Assembly (NCBI RefSeq): GCF_000719475.1
Contig: NZ_JOGO01000028.1
Coordinates: 1 to 64,000 of the forward strand
DNA: 64,000 nucleotides
Direction of reading: 5' to 3'
Source: Streptomyces sp. NRRL F-5630
GTDB lineage: Bacteria > Actinomycetota > Actinomycetes > Streptomycetales > Streptomycetaceae
The translations under genes were made by a program, and so were the position numbers. The first letter of the stretch is position 1; every line of letters starts with the position of its first letter. This document shows positions 47,368-55,362 of the stretch, piece by piece. The notes below the pieces were generated by a model. The model saw only the letters and a program-made list of their open reading frames with translations. It was not told the origin of the DNA and did not search any database.

Positions 47368-48243
47368 TTACGGCAGCCGTACCGCCCGGGCCTCGCGCCG
47401 GTTGCCCCGGAAGTTGTTGACCCGGCGCGCCGTCGCGAAGAGCGGGATGACGGCGGCGAGCACGAGCTGGAGCGCGCAGCCCGTCTGGAGCAGGAGCTGT
47501 CCGCCCGGGGCGTCGAAGGCCCAGGCGGCGAGGAGCCCCATCGCCGCGACGATCCAGCCGAGCATCGCCACGGCGAGCGGCCCGCGCGGCTTCGGGTACT
47601 CGACGCGGCTCACCATGAGCCACGCCGTCCCGATGATCGCGAGCAGCGTCGCCACGAACGGCAGCTCCAGAAGCACGACCGACACCACGGTGAGCGCCCC
47701 GAACGGGCTCGGCATCCCCTGGAAGACGCCGTCACGCAGCGTCACGCAGGAGAAGCGGGCGAGTCGCAGCACCACCGCGAGGAGCACGACGATCGCCCCG
47801 AGCGCGGCGACTCTCTGGTGCGCGTCGTCCGCGACCAGCCCGTACACGAGCACGAAGTAGGCCGGCGCCAGACCGAAGCTGATCAGGTCCGACAGGTTGT
47901 CCAGCTCGGCGCCCATCGGCGAGCTGCGCAGCTTGCGGGCCACCAGGCCGTCGAAGAGGTCGAAGACCGCCGCGCACAGCATGAGGATCACCGTGGTCGC
48001 CGCCGAGTGACGCGCCATGCCGAACTCGTCGCTGCCGGTGAGGTGCGGGATGAGGATGCCCGTGGTGGTGAAGTACACCGCCATGAACCCGCACGTCGCG
48101 TTGCCGAGCGTGAGGGCGTCGGCGATCGAGAGGCGCAGGGAGAGGGGCATCTCGGGCTCGCCCGCCTGGTCGGCGTCGAGCCCCCACGGGTCCCCCGTCT
48201 CGGGGTCGTGTGTCTCGCGGTCGTGGGTACCGCGGTCAGTCAC
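47368..48243 (-). CDS. pssA: CDP-diacylglycerol-serine O-phosphatidyltransferase
   Basis: This 291-residue membrane enzyme makes phosphatidylserine from CDP-diacylglycerol and serine. The CDP-alcohol phosphotransferase motif DG-x2-AR-x8-G-x3-D-x3-D is at about 94-116 (FDGLVARKLRSSPMGAELDN). About seven membrane helices follow a hydrophilic Asp-rich head. I prefer GTG 48243, which overlaps the psd stop as GTGACTGA; a TTG at 48249 is in frame. It is the second gene of psd-pssA, so the product goes straight to the decarboxylase. Confidence 0.93.
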   Translation of the reverse strand: MTDRGTHDRETHDPETGDPWGLDADQAGEPEMPLSLRLSIADALTLGNATCGFMAVYFTTTGILIPHLTGSDEFGMARHSAATTVILMLCAAVFDLFDGLVARKLRSSPMGAELDNLSDLISFGLAPAYFVLVYGLVADDAHQRVAALGAIVVLLAVVLRLARFSCVTLRDGVFQGMPSPFGALTVVSVVLLELPFVATLLAIIGTAWLMVSRVEYPKPRGPLAVAMLGWIVAAMGLLAAWAFDAPGGQLLLQTGCALQLVLAAVIPLFATARRVNNFRGNRREARAVRLP

Positions 48244-48883
48244 GGTCAATGCGAGTCACCCCCGCGAGCGTCGGCTGCCCGACCTCCACGGCGACCTCGA
48301 CCCCCTCCGGCAGATAGAGGTCCACGCGGGAGCCGAAACGGATCAGCCCGATCCGCTCGCCTTGCTCGACCTTCGTGCCGCTCGGCACGTACGGCACGAT
48401 GCGGCGCGCCACGGCCCCGGCGATCTGGATCATCTCGATGTCGCCGAGCTCCGTGTCGAAGTGCCACACGACACGCTCGTTGTTCTCGCTCTCCTTGTTG
48501 AAGGCGGGCACGAAGCCACCGGGGACGTGTTCCACGGAGGTGATGGTGCCGGCCAGCGGAGCGCGGTTGACGTGCACGTTGAGCGGGCTCATGAAGATCG
48601 CCACGCGGGTGCGGCCGTCCTTCCACGGCATGATGCTCTGCACCACGCCGTCGGCGGGCGAGATGACCCTGCCCTCGGAGATCTCGCGCTCGGGGTCGCG
48701 GAAGAACCACAGCATCCCCGCGGCGAGGGCCGTGGCCGGTACCGCGAGCGCCGCCGCGCGCCCGGAGCGCCGGGCGCGGCCGAGGGAGAGGGCCGCCGTG
48801 GCGACGGTGGGCAGCAGCCAGGGAGAGGCGCCGCGGGCCAGGCGGACCCGGCCGCGAGTTACAGGGGTGTGGCTGTCGGGCAT
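48236..48883 (-). CDS. psd: Phosphatidylserine decarboxylase proenzyme, short (archaeal-type) form
   Basis: This 215-residue pyruvoyl enzyme turns phosphatidylserine into phosphatidylethanolamine. The self-cleavage motif is IRFGSRVDLYLPEG near the C-terminus (Gly-Ser bond), which yields the pyruvoyl alpha chain. The compact length fits the Psd-B / archaeal-type class. One or two N-terminal hydrophobic segments anchor it. ATG 48883 has GAAGGTC upstream. It leads the psd-pssA operon. Confidence 0.93.
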   Translation of the reverse strand: MPDSHTPVTRGRVRLARGASPWLLPTVATAALSLGRARRSGRAAALAVPATALAAGMLWFFRDPEREISEGRVISPADGVVQSIMPWKDGRTRVAIFMSPLNVHVNRAPLAGTITSVEHVPGGFVPAFNKESENNERVVWHFDTELGDIEMIQIAGAVARRIVPYVPSGTKVEQGERIGLIRFGSRVDLYLPEGVEVAVEVGQPTLAGVTRIDRD

Positions 48884-48942
48884 GGATGACCTTCGTAGCG
48901 GATGAATGCCGCGCGGACGAGACGGGGGACGGCGGCTTTCCG

Positions 48943-48976
48943 GGGATGGTATCGGTTGCGGCCCGCAACTGGGCAA
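48943..48976 (-). promoter_or_regulatory. psd-pssA promoter with palindrome in its spacer
   Basis: Minus strand: TTGCCC, a 17-base spacer, then GATACC. The spacer contains GTTGCGGGCCGCAAC (48955-48969), a perfect 7+1+7 palindrome. The position suits a repressor or an alternative-sigma control site; the regulator is unknown. Confidence 0.4.
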
Positions 48977-49158
48977 GCCAGGAAGCGAGTCGACGGGCGA
49001 ACAGCCCTCACCGGATGTGATCAGGAGCACCTCCGTGCGTGCGAGGTGAACCCTTCAGTCCTTCCGTCAGTCTTTTCATCATCCCATGCCAACTTCCTGT
49101 GTGACAGAGGTCTCGCCGGACGGTACGAAGCGCGGGCAGCGCCGCGCGCACGCGCCCC

Positions 49159-50127
49159 TCACTCCGGCGCCGTGAACGACGTCGTGCGGCGGAGGCCCGC
49201 CGCCCGGCCCTTGCCCGCGATCACCAGCGCCATCTTGCGGCTGGCCTCGTCGATCATCTCGGTGCCGAGCATCGCCGCGCCCCGTGCCCCGCCCGCGGCC
49301 GAGGTGTGGTGGGCGTACGCGTCGAGGATCAGCTCGGCGTGGTCGTAGTCCTCCTGGGCGGGCGCGTAGACCTCGTTCGCGGCCGCGATCTGTGCCGGGT
49401 GCAGGACCCACTTCCCGTCGAAGCCGAGCGCGGCAGAGCGCCCGGCGACGGCGCGGAATCCGTCCACGTCGTGGACCCGGAGGTAGGGGCCGTCGATCGC
49501 CTGGAGCCCGTGGGCCCGCGCGGCGATCAGAATCTTCATGAGGATGTAGTGATAGGCGTCCGCGCCGTAGCCGGGCGGTTGTTCGCCGACGACGAGCGTC
49601 TTCATGGCGATCGAGGCCATGAAGTCGGCCGGTCCGAAGACGAGGGCCTCCAGGCGCGGGGAGGCGGCGGCGATCGCGTCGACGCCGGCGAGCCCGCGCG
49701 CGTCCTCGATCTGCGCCTCGATGCCGATGCGGCCCACCTCGAAGCCCATGGCCTTCTCGATCTGCGTGAGCAGCAGGTCGAGCGCGACGACCTGCTCCGC
49801 GTCCCGCACCTTCGGCAGCAGGAGGCAGTCCAGGTGCTGTCCGGCGCCCTCGACGACCGTCACGACGTCGCGGTAGGTCCACTGCGTCGTCCAGTCGTTG
49901 ACCCGCACGACCCGGGTCCTGTCGCCCCAGCCGCCCTCGTCGAGGGCGCGCACGACGTTCTCGCGCGCCTCCTCCTTCGCCGCCGGTGCCACGGCGTCCT
50001 CCAGGTCGAGGAAGACCTCGTCGGCGGGCAGCGAGCGCGCCTTCTGGAGGAACCGCGGGTTGCTGCCGGGCACGGCGAGGCAGGAGCGGCGCGGGCGGAC
50101 GGGACGCCGGCCTGGCATGCCGTTCAT
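49159..50127 (-). CDS. HpcH/HpaI-CitE-type CoA ester lyase (malyl-CoA / beta-methylmalyl-CoA lyase-like)
   Basis: This 322-residue TIM-barrel lyase has RSCLAVPGSNPRFLQKA at the start (CoA binding), VFLDLEDAVAPAAKEEAR (metal-binding acidic pair), LLLPKVRDAEQV, GIEAQIEDARGL (catalytic Glu) and VFGPADFMASI. This fits the actinobacterial (3S)-malyl-CoA/beta-methylmalyl-CoA lyases of the ethylmalonyl-CoA pathway. A shortened acyl-CoA-mutase-like gene lies 57 bases upstream. No hydratase or crotonyl-CoA carboxylase/reductase gene follows. GGAGGTCC precedes ATG 50127. Confidence 0.88.
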   Translation of the reverse strand: MNGMPGRRPVRPRRSCLAVPGSNPRFLQKARSLPADEVFLDLEDAVAPAAKEEARENVVRALDEGGWGDRTRVVRVNDWTTQWTYRDVVTVVEGAGQHLDCLLLPKVRDAEQVVALDLLLTQIEKAMGFEVGRIGIEAQIEDARGLAGVDAIAAASPRLEALVFGPADFMASIAMKTLVVGEQPPGYGADAYHYILMKILIAARAHGLQAIDGPYLRVHDVDGFRAVAGRSAALGFDGKWVLHPAQIAAANEVYAPAQEDYDHAELILDAYAHHTSAAGGARGAAMLGTEMIDEASRKMALVIAGKGRAAGLRRTTSFTAPE

Positions 50128-50184
50128 GCGGGGACCTCCGGGGGAGCGGCTGGTACGGGCTCCTCCCGACCCTACGGGGGGTGA

Positions 50185-50979
50185 TCACCGCACCCCGGCG
50201 CGGGACGGGGCGGGGGCGCCGTGCCCGGCGGACGCCGCCGGTGCTGCCGGGGCCTCGTACGCGCCGAGCGCGACCCGCAGTGTGCGCGCCCACTCGCCCG
50301 TCGTGACCCCGGCGCGCACGCAGTCCAGCGTGGCGTCCATGAGGCAGTCCCCGCCGAGGGCGGCGTCGGCGAGCCTGTCGAGGCTCTGGCGCACGCTCGG
50401 CCAGAGGTAGGGGTCGGCGAGGCCCTGCCGGTCGGTGGACTCCTCGCGGGTCTGCCGCCAGCGCGCGAGCGCCGCGACGGCGGCCGCCTCGTCGCCGGGC
50501 CAGGCGCTTCGGGAACCGCCTCCCGGCAGGGTGCCCGGGCGGAAGGCCCAGCGGGGCAGAGAAGCGGAGACGTACGCGGTGAGGTCGCCGCGCAGCCGCA
50601 GCGCGAGCGCCGTCGCCTCGGGCCGCTCCTCGTGCGTGGTCCCGTGCAGTTCGTCCGGCGCGAGGCCCCGCTCCTCCGCGGCGACCAGGCAGAGGGCGAG
50701 CAGCCACATCCCCGTGAGGCCGCCGGGGAGCGCGAGGCGCACCCGGTCGAGCGGGACGCCGTCGAACAGCCGCCGCACGTCGCCGAGGTGAGCGAGTGCC
50801 ACGCCCTCGCGCCCGAAGGCGCCCGCGTCCCGCTCGCCCGGGTCGAAGCCGGCGCGCGTGGGCGCGTCGCACACGACGGCGAGCGTCGCGCGGTCCCCGG
50901 CGAGGGAGTGCGCGGGCGCGGTGGGGGAGGGGGCGGCGGCCGGGCCAGTGGTCCGGGGAGTGTCGCTGGTGTCCTTCAC
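50185..50979 (-). CDS. Truncated methylmalonyl-CoA-mutase / MeaA-family protein without B12 domain
   Basis: This 264-residue product matches two separated parts of the large-subunit TIM barrel of acyl-CoA mutases. Residues about 33-150 (TRAGFDPGERDAGAFGREGV, HLGDVRRLFDGVPLDRV, GMWLLALCLVAAEERG, LHGTT, SLPRWAF) match the N-terminal half. About 197-243 (LMDATLDCVRAGVTTGEWAR, LGAYEAP) matches the end of the catalytic domain. The middle, with substrate-binding His/Gln residues, and the whole B12 domain (DxHxxG) are missing, so mutase activity is unlikely. GTG 50979 follows GGAGGCACCC. The frame is clean and codon use normal, so it is either a decayed remnant or a repurposed scaffold. Confidence 0.7.
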   Translation of the reverse strand: MKDTSDTPRTTGPAAAPSPTAPAHSLAGDRATLAVVCDAPTRAGFDPGERDAGAFGREGVALAHLGDVRRLFDGVPLDRVRLALPGGLTGMWLLALCLVAAEERGLAPDELHGTTHEERPEATALALRLRGDLTAYVSASLPRWAFRPGTLPGGGSRSAWPGDEAAAVAALARWRQTREESTDRQGLADPYLWPSVRQSLDRLADAALGGDCLMDATLDCVRAGVTTGEWARTLRVALGAYEAPAAPAASAGHGAPAPSRAGVR

Positions 50980-51041
50980 GGGTGCCTCCGGCGGGGGGGC
51001 TGTGGCGTGGCGGCCCACGGAGGGGCCGCCCGGACTTCCTC

Positions 51042-51070
51042 AACGTATGGCACGCGGTGTCAGTCAGCAA
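51042..51070 (-). promoter_or_regulatory. Promoter of the mutase-like / CoA lyase pair
   Basis: Minus strand: TTGCTG (51065-51070), a 17-base spacer and TACGTT (51042-51047), about 63 bases before GTG 50979. The pattern suits the main vegetative sigma factor. Confidence 0.5.
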
Positions 51071-51124
51071 GACGGAGAAGCTACTCGCGGGTATGAATCT
51101 GGTAAAGAGAGTGCTCACTTGAGC

Positions 51125-51188
51125 GATGATCGATCATCCCAAGTGGCGCAAGGGATTCTCGTCCATGGCTGCCCCGAATGATCGATCA
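51125..51188. repeat. Two GATC-centred palindromes 53 bp apart
   Basis: GATGATCGATCATC (51125-51138) is a perfect 14-bp palindrome. ATGATCGATCA recurs at 51178-51188, with TGATCGATCA (51179-51188) palindromic. Such AT-rich, symmetric sites stand out here. They may be operators for the nearby TetR protein or for the mutase-like operon. Confidence 0.5.
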
Positions 51189-51376
51189 CGGCTCGGCGGA
51201 ACGAGGGCTTCCTCGCGTGTGTGCAGGCGTAACAGGATGGAGGAGGCGGCGCGGCAATGGCACTGCGTGCCATGCTTTGCGGAGGAGGTGCGGAGGTGCG
51301 GAGATGCGGGCAAAGCGAAAGGGGCGGCGGGGCCTGTGCGGCCCGCCACCCCTCGTGGTGATGTCCTCCGGTGCGC

Positions 51377-52207
51377 TCAGTCGCCCTGCGGGCGCAGCGC
51401 CTCCTTGATCGTCCGCATGACCTCGTCGAGCGGCGCGTCCGTGCGCGCCACCGTCACGAGCACTTCGCCGCGCGCGCTCGCCGTCGCGGCGGCCCCGGGC
51501 CGCCCCGGCGTGAGGCCGCCGACCGCGAAGTTCGCGCCGACCGTGGCCCGGACGATCGCGAAGGCGCGGTCGAGCTGGGACATGACGTCGCCCTCGCCAC
51601 CGGCCCGCAGCCAGCGCCGCAGGACGTGGTTGTGCGCGGTCACGACGGCGGAGGCGGCTACCTCGGCGAGCAGCGGCTCGTCGTTGCCGTTCTGCTCGTG
51701 CTCGTCGAAGTGCCCGAGGAGGTAGCGCGTGAAAAGGCGCTCGTAGCGCGAGACCGAGGCGATCTCGCGCTCGCGCAGCGTCGGCACCTCGCGCGTCAGT
51801 CTGTAGCGCTCGACCGAGACCTGAGGCGCCGCCGCGTACATCTTCATGACCTCTTTGATGCCCCGGCAGACCGTGTCGAGCGGGTGCTCGTGCGCGGGCG
51901 CCGCCTTCAGTACGTCCTCCACACGGACGAGGGTGTCGTCGTGGTCGGGGAAGATCGCCTCCTCCTTGGACCGGAAGTGGCGGAAGAAGGTCCGGCGGGC
52001 GACCCCGGCGGCGGCGGCGATCTCGTCGACGGTCGTCGCCTCGTACCCCTTCGTCGCGAAGAGCTCCATCGCGGCGGACGCCAGTTCGCGGCGCATCTTG
52101 AGGCGTTGGGCCGCGGCCCGGCCGCCCGAGCCGTTCTCGGTACCCGCCGGGGGCGGGGCGGCAGGGGGTGCGGAGGGGGATGACGGTGGCGTGGCCGGCT
52201 GGGACAT
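51377..52207 (-). CDS. TetR-family transcriptional regulator
   Basis: This 276-residue regulator has an N-terminal Pro/Ser-rich extension of about 35 residues, then the HTH (about 38-88: RRELASAAMELFATKGYEATTVDEI, then ARRTFFRHFRSKEEAIF). A long helical effector domain follows. ATG 52207 has no ribosome site. TACGTT ends 7 bases upstream, so the mRNA is probably leaderless. The target is unknown; the GATC palindromes past its 3' end are one option. Confidence 0.85.
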   Translation of the reverse strand: MSQPATPPSSPSAPPAAPPPAGTENGSGGRAAAQRLKMRRELASAAMELFATKGYEATTVDEIAAAAGVARRTFFRHFRSKEEAIFPDHDDTLVRVEDVLKAAPAHEHPLDTVCRGIKEVMKMYAAAPQVSVERYRLTREVPTLREREIASVSRYERLFTRYLLGHFDEHEQNGNDEPLLAEVAASAVVTAHNHVLRRWLRAGGEGDVMSQLDRAFAIVRATVGANFAVGGLTPGRPGAAATASARGEVLVTVARTDAPLDEVMRTIKEALRPQGD

Positions 52208-52441
52208 GCACCCGAACGTACTGCATCGACGCCGTGCGCGTGCGCGCTGCCCGCGGCTCGCGGCCCGTCTCGCGCGCCCCTCGTCCGCACCCCGCGCCGG
52301 CCCCGCGTCCCGCCCGCGCGCCGCTCCGATGAGCGCCGCCCGCGCGCCATGAGCGGCCCGGTCCGCCTCCGGGCCCCGGACGGGTGAACTGGTCAACGAG
52401 GAAGGGGGGTTCCTTCCTTCTGGCCCCCTGACCCGGCGCCG

Positions 52442-52465
52442 CTTCAGCCGCTACGCTCGGCTGCC
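52442..52465 (+). promoter_or_regulatory. Leaderless promoter of the HEAT-repeat gene
   Basis: TACGCT at about 52452-52457 lies 8 bases before ATG 52466. CTGACC lies 18 bases before it (about 52428-52433). No ribosome site intervenes, so the transcript should start at or near the start codon. Confidence 0.5.
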
Positions 52466-53104
52466 ATGAACAAAGAGTTGCGTGCGCTCACGGACCGCTT
52501 ACGGTGCGAGGCGGTGGTGGAGGGGGAGCGAGCGGTCGAGGAGTGCGAACGACTGGCACGCGCGGCCGGGCCCGAGGAGCTGGCCGGGGTGCTGAGCGAC
52601 CCGGGCCGCCCGCTGTGGGCCAGGGAACTCGCGGCCTACCGCCTCGGCGTCGCCAAGGACCCGCGCGCCTTCGAGACCCTCGTCCTCTTCCTCAATCACC
52701 GCGACCCGCAGCGCTGCGCCACCGCGGCCCAGGCCCTCGCCGCGCTCGGCGACCCCAGGACCGCGCGCGCCGCCGCCGCGCTCGCCACCAACGAACTGCG
52801 CGTCGCCTACGCCGGTCAGGCGGTGCGGCTCCTCACCATGCTCCGCGCGCCCGAGTCCGTGCCCGCGCTCATCGCGACGCTGGAGCGGCGGCTCGTGCGG
52901 AACGACCCCTACCGGAACGTGGCGCTCGCGTGCGTCGCCGGGCTCGGCGTGCTGGGCGACCGGCGGGCGCGCCGCGTGCTCCAGGCCGCCGAGCGGCACC
53001 CGGGACTCGGTGCCGCGGCCTCCGCCGCCCTCGCCCGCATCCCGGCCCCGCGCACCCGGCGCCCCGCGGAACTGCGCAAGAAGGAGGCCGGGGCCGAGGG
53101 CTGA
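52466..53104 (+). CDS. HEAT-repeat protein with a TTA codon
   Basis: This 212-residue all-helical adapter has about four HEAT/PBS-lyase-like repeats between residues 40 and 190 (LWARELAAYRLGVAKDPRAFETLVLFL, CATAAQALAALGDPRTARAAA, VRLLTMLRAPESVPALIATL, ACVAGLGVLGDRRARRVLQ). Such proteins bind partners or nucleic acids; no catalytic residues are seen. Codon 12 is TTA (52499-52501). I saw no other TTA codon in the window, so translation should need the bldA tRNA. The C-terminus is basic (RKKEAG). Confidence 0.82.
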   Translation: MNKELRALTDRLRCEAVVEGERAVEECERLARAAGPEELAGVLSDPGRPLWARELAAYRLGVAKDPRAFETLVLFLNHRDPQRCATAAQALAALGDPRTARAAAALATNELRVAYAGQAVRLLTMLRAPESVPALIATLERRLVRNDPYRNVALACVAGLGVLGDRRARRVLQAAERHPGLGAAASAALARIPAPRTRRPAELRKKEAGAEG

Positions 53105-53133
53105 GTCCCGGCCGCGGCGAGGACCGGGTGGCC

Positions 53134-53211
53134 GGTCCCGAGTGGGCAGGTTCCGGGCCCGAGGCGGCCGGTTCCGGCAGTGAGGTCACCGGTTCCCGAA
53201 GGCGTGTGGGC
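53134..53211. repeat. Degenerate 21-bp repeat between convergent genes
   Basis: GGT(T/C)CC starts units at 53134, 53149, 53170 and 53191; the last spacings are 21 bp. Units read like GGTTCCGGGCCCGAGGCGG. The array separates the HEAT and radical SAM stop codons and may take the place of a terminator. Confidence 0.4.
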
Positions 53212-53225
53212 CGTGCGCCACCGGC

Positions 53226-54341
53226 TCAGAGAAGGCTGAGCTGGGTCGGGCCCGCCGGTTCGGACCCCCGCGTGTGCTCCGGGGCGCGCGAATGCCGGAT
53301 GTGCGCCGGCGCGGCGGGCGAAGCGCCGTCCCGCGTACCGCCGCGCCGCCCGCCGTCCCCGTCGGCACGCCACGAGGCGGCGCGCCGTTCGCCCATGCCG
53401 TAGGCGCGGGCGAGTTCGTGGACCTGGCGCGTGACGCGGCGCTGGTACCACGTCGGGGCGTAGGCCCCGTCCCCGTACAGGCGCTGGTAGGGCCGCACGA
53501 GGTGCGGGTGCTCCCGGGCGAGCCAGGACATGAACCACTCGCGCGCGCCGGGCCGCAGGTGCAGCACGAGCGGCGTGACCGAGGTGGCGCCCGCCTCGGC
53601 GACGGCCCGCACCGTCGCCTCCAACTGCTCGGGGCTGTCGCCCAGGTACGGGATGACGGGGGCCATGAGGACGCCGCAGTCCAGGCCGCGCTCACCGAGC
53701 CGCCGTACGACGTCGAGCCGTCGGGCGGGGGCCGGGGTGCCGGGTTCGACCGTGCGCCACAGCGTCTCGTCCGTGAAGCCGACCGAGACCGAGACGCCGA
53801 CCTGCGTCACGCGCGCCGCCTCGGCGAGCAGCGGGAGGTCGCGGAGGATCAGCGTCCCCTTGGTGAGGATGCTGAAAGGGTTGGCGTGCTCGGTGAGCGC
53901 CGTGATGATGCCCGGCATGAGCGCGTACCGGCCCTCGGCGCGCTGGTAGCAGTCCACGTTGGTGCCCATCGCGATGTGCTCGCCGTGCCAGCGCGGGGAG
54001 GCGAGGCGCTTGCGGAGCAGTTCGGGCGCGTTGACCTTGACGACGATCTGGCTGTCGAAGCCGAGGCCCGTGTCGAGGTCGAGGTAGCTGTGCGTCTTGC
54101 GCGCGAAGCAGTAGACGCAGGCGTGCGAGCAGCCTCGGTAGGGGTTCACGGTCCACTCGAAGGGCATCCGGGAGGCGCCCGGGACGCGGTTGACGATCGA
54201 GCGGGCGCGGATCTCGTGGAAGGTGATGCCGGCGAACTCGGGGGTCTCGAAGGTGCGGGTCGTGACGGACTCGGCGGAGAACAGCGCGTTCTTCGCGGTC
54301 GTGGCGTCGTCGGCGGTGTCGTTCAGGTTGTCCCAGCGCAT
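53226..54341 (-). CDS. Radical SAM protein of the Rv2578c type
   Basis: This 371-residue iron-sulfur enzyme has the CxxxCxxC cluster at Cys 71, 75 and 78 (RGCSHACVYCFARKTH). It matches the Rv2578c / spore-photoproduct-lyase-like branch: IVVKVNAPELLRKRL, ILTKGTLILRDLPLL, VSVGFTDETLWRTVEPGTP. SAM cleavage activity is known for the superfamily, but the substrate of this branch is not. ATG 54341 has GAGGAGG upstream. A LexA-type box lies 106 bases before it, pointing to DNA-damage induction. The last 45 residues are hydrophilic and variable. Confidence 0.87.
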   Translation of the reverse strand: MRWDNLNDTADDATTAKNALFSAESVTTRTFETPEFAGITFHEIRARSIVNRVPGASRMPFEWTVNPYRGCSHACVYCFARKTHSYLDLDTGLGFDSQIVVKVNAPELLRKRLASPRWHGEHIAMGTNVDCYQRAEGRYALMPGIITALTEHANPFSILTKGTLILRDLPLLAEAARVTQVGVSVSVGFTDETLWRTVEPGTPAPARRLDVVRRLGERGLDCGVLMAPVIPYLGDSPEQLEATVRAVAEAGATSVTPLVLHLRPGAREWFMSWLAREHPHLVRPYQRLYGDGAYAPTWYQRRVTRQVHELARAYGMGERRAASWRADGDGGRRGGTRDGASPAAPAHIRHSRAPEHTRGSEPAGPTQLSLL

Positions 54342-54444
54342 GGCGGCCTCCTCGGGGTAGCGGACCGGCCGCGTGCGTCGCGCGGGCCGCGAGCGAGTCG
54401 CGGAGGGAGCGCGAACACGTCGCGAACGGGTCGCGTTCGAACAA

Positions 54445-54460
54445 TAGAACATCTGTTCCC
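54445..54460 (-). promoter_or_regulatory. Candidate LexA (SOS) box
   Basis: GAACATCTGTTC (54447-54458) has the GAAC-N4-GTTC core of the actinobacterial SOS box TCGAACNNNNGTTCGA. A second palindrome GTTCGAAC lies beside it at 54436-54443. The site is between the radical SAM gene (minus) and the SRPBCC gene (plus) and is nearer the former. Confidence 0.5.
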
Positions 54461-54573
54461 TTGATCGCTGGGACGCAGGATTTGGCGGCGTGGCCCCGCG
54501 ATGGTTGGGTGGGCCCCACCGCCGCACCGGCGGGCGTGTGAGTACACCCGGCGAAGTCCCTGGAGGTAGTGCA

Positions 54574-55017
54574 ATGGCGCAGGTCGAGGCCACGACGGAG
54601 CGGATCATCGCGGCCGGCCCCGAGGACGTCTTCGACGCGCTCGCCGACTACAGCGGCACGCGCGAGAAGCTCCTGCCCGAACAGTTCAGCGAGTACGAGG
54701 TGCGCGAGGGCGGCGACGGCGAGGGCACCCTCGTGCACTGGAAGCTCCAGGCGACGAGCAAGCGGATCAGGGACTGCCTCCTGGAGGTCAGTGAGCCGCA
54801 GGACGGCACGCTCGTCGAGAAGGACCGCAACTCCTCCATGGTGACGACCTGGACCGTGACCCCGAGCGGCGAGGGCGCCTCGCGTGTCGTCGTCACGACG
54901 ACGTGGAACGGGGCCGGGGGCATCGGCGGCTTCTTCGAGAAGACGTTCGCGCCGAAGGGGCTCGCGCGGATCTACGACGCCGAACTCGCGAAGCTGGCGG
55001 CCCACTTCGGAGGCTGA
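54574..55017 (+). CDS. SRPBCC-family (START-like) protein
   Basis: This 147-residue helix-grip protein of the polyketide cyclase / dehydrase and lipid-transport superfamily begins AQVEATTERIIAAGPEDVFDALADYSG. It ends with the long helix GGFFEKTFAPKGLARIYDAELAKLAAHF that closes the hydrophobic pocket. It has mycobacterial homologues of unknown ligand. GGAGGTAGT is its ribosome site. It is divergent from the radical SAM gene and has a strong terminator. Confidence 0.85.
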   Translation: MAQVEATTERIIAAGPEDVFDALADYSGTREKLLPEQFSEYEVREGGDGEGTLVHWKLQATSKRIRDCLLEVSEPQDGTLVEKDRNSSMVTTWTVTPSGEGASRVVVTTTWNGAGGIGGFFEKTFAPKGLARIYDAELAKLAAHFGG

Positions 55018-55097
55018 CCCCTCACGGGAGGGCGTCTCGGGGCTCCGGCCCCGGAGCGACGCGCCCGGCGTCACCAACGCTCGTGATCAACGCGCCT

Positions 55098-55135
55098 AGC
55101 GCCGGAGGGGCTGTTTCCGCAACCCCTCCGGCGCT
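55098..55135 (+). terminator. Perfect 13-bp terminator hairpin
   Basis: AGCGCCGGAGGGG (55098-55110) pairs with CCCCTCCGGCGCT (55123-55135), with a 12-base loop, 81 bases after the SRPBCC stop. It splits the 345-base gap before the exporter gene; the rest of the gap shows no gene. Confidence 0.75.
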
Positions 55136-55362
55136 TCGCCACCCCTTCCGGTGTCAACATGCCTCCCCGTCTCCCGCCGTTCCGGTGTCACTGAGATGAG
55201 TGGATCTCCGTATCCCTCCCGTCGTACGCCGTAAGGCCCCTACCGGCACAGATGACCGCGCGCCCGCGCACAACCGCCCCTTCCTGCCCACTCTTCGTAC
55301 TTGCGTCGCCACGGAACGCGATGCGAGAACTGTCCCCGCACGGGCGGACGAAGGGGACAAGG

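Larger units (their letters stand above)
50980..51376. other. Intergenic region with promoter and two GATC palindromes
   Basis: No convincing gene in 397 bases. It holds the mutase-like promoter (51042-51070) and the palindromes at 51125-51138 and 51179-51188. Short plus-strand frames (for example one encoding MIDHPKWRKGFSS at 51126) lack ribosome sites. Confidence 0.45.

Noticed and set aside
51126..51725. Small plus-strand gene starting MIDHPKWRKGF
   Set aside because: The start lies inside a palindrome, there is no ribosome site, and the frame soon runs antisense through the TetR gene.
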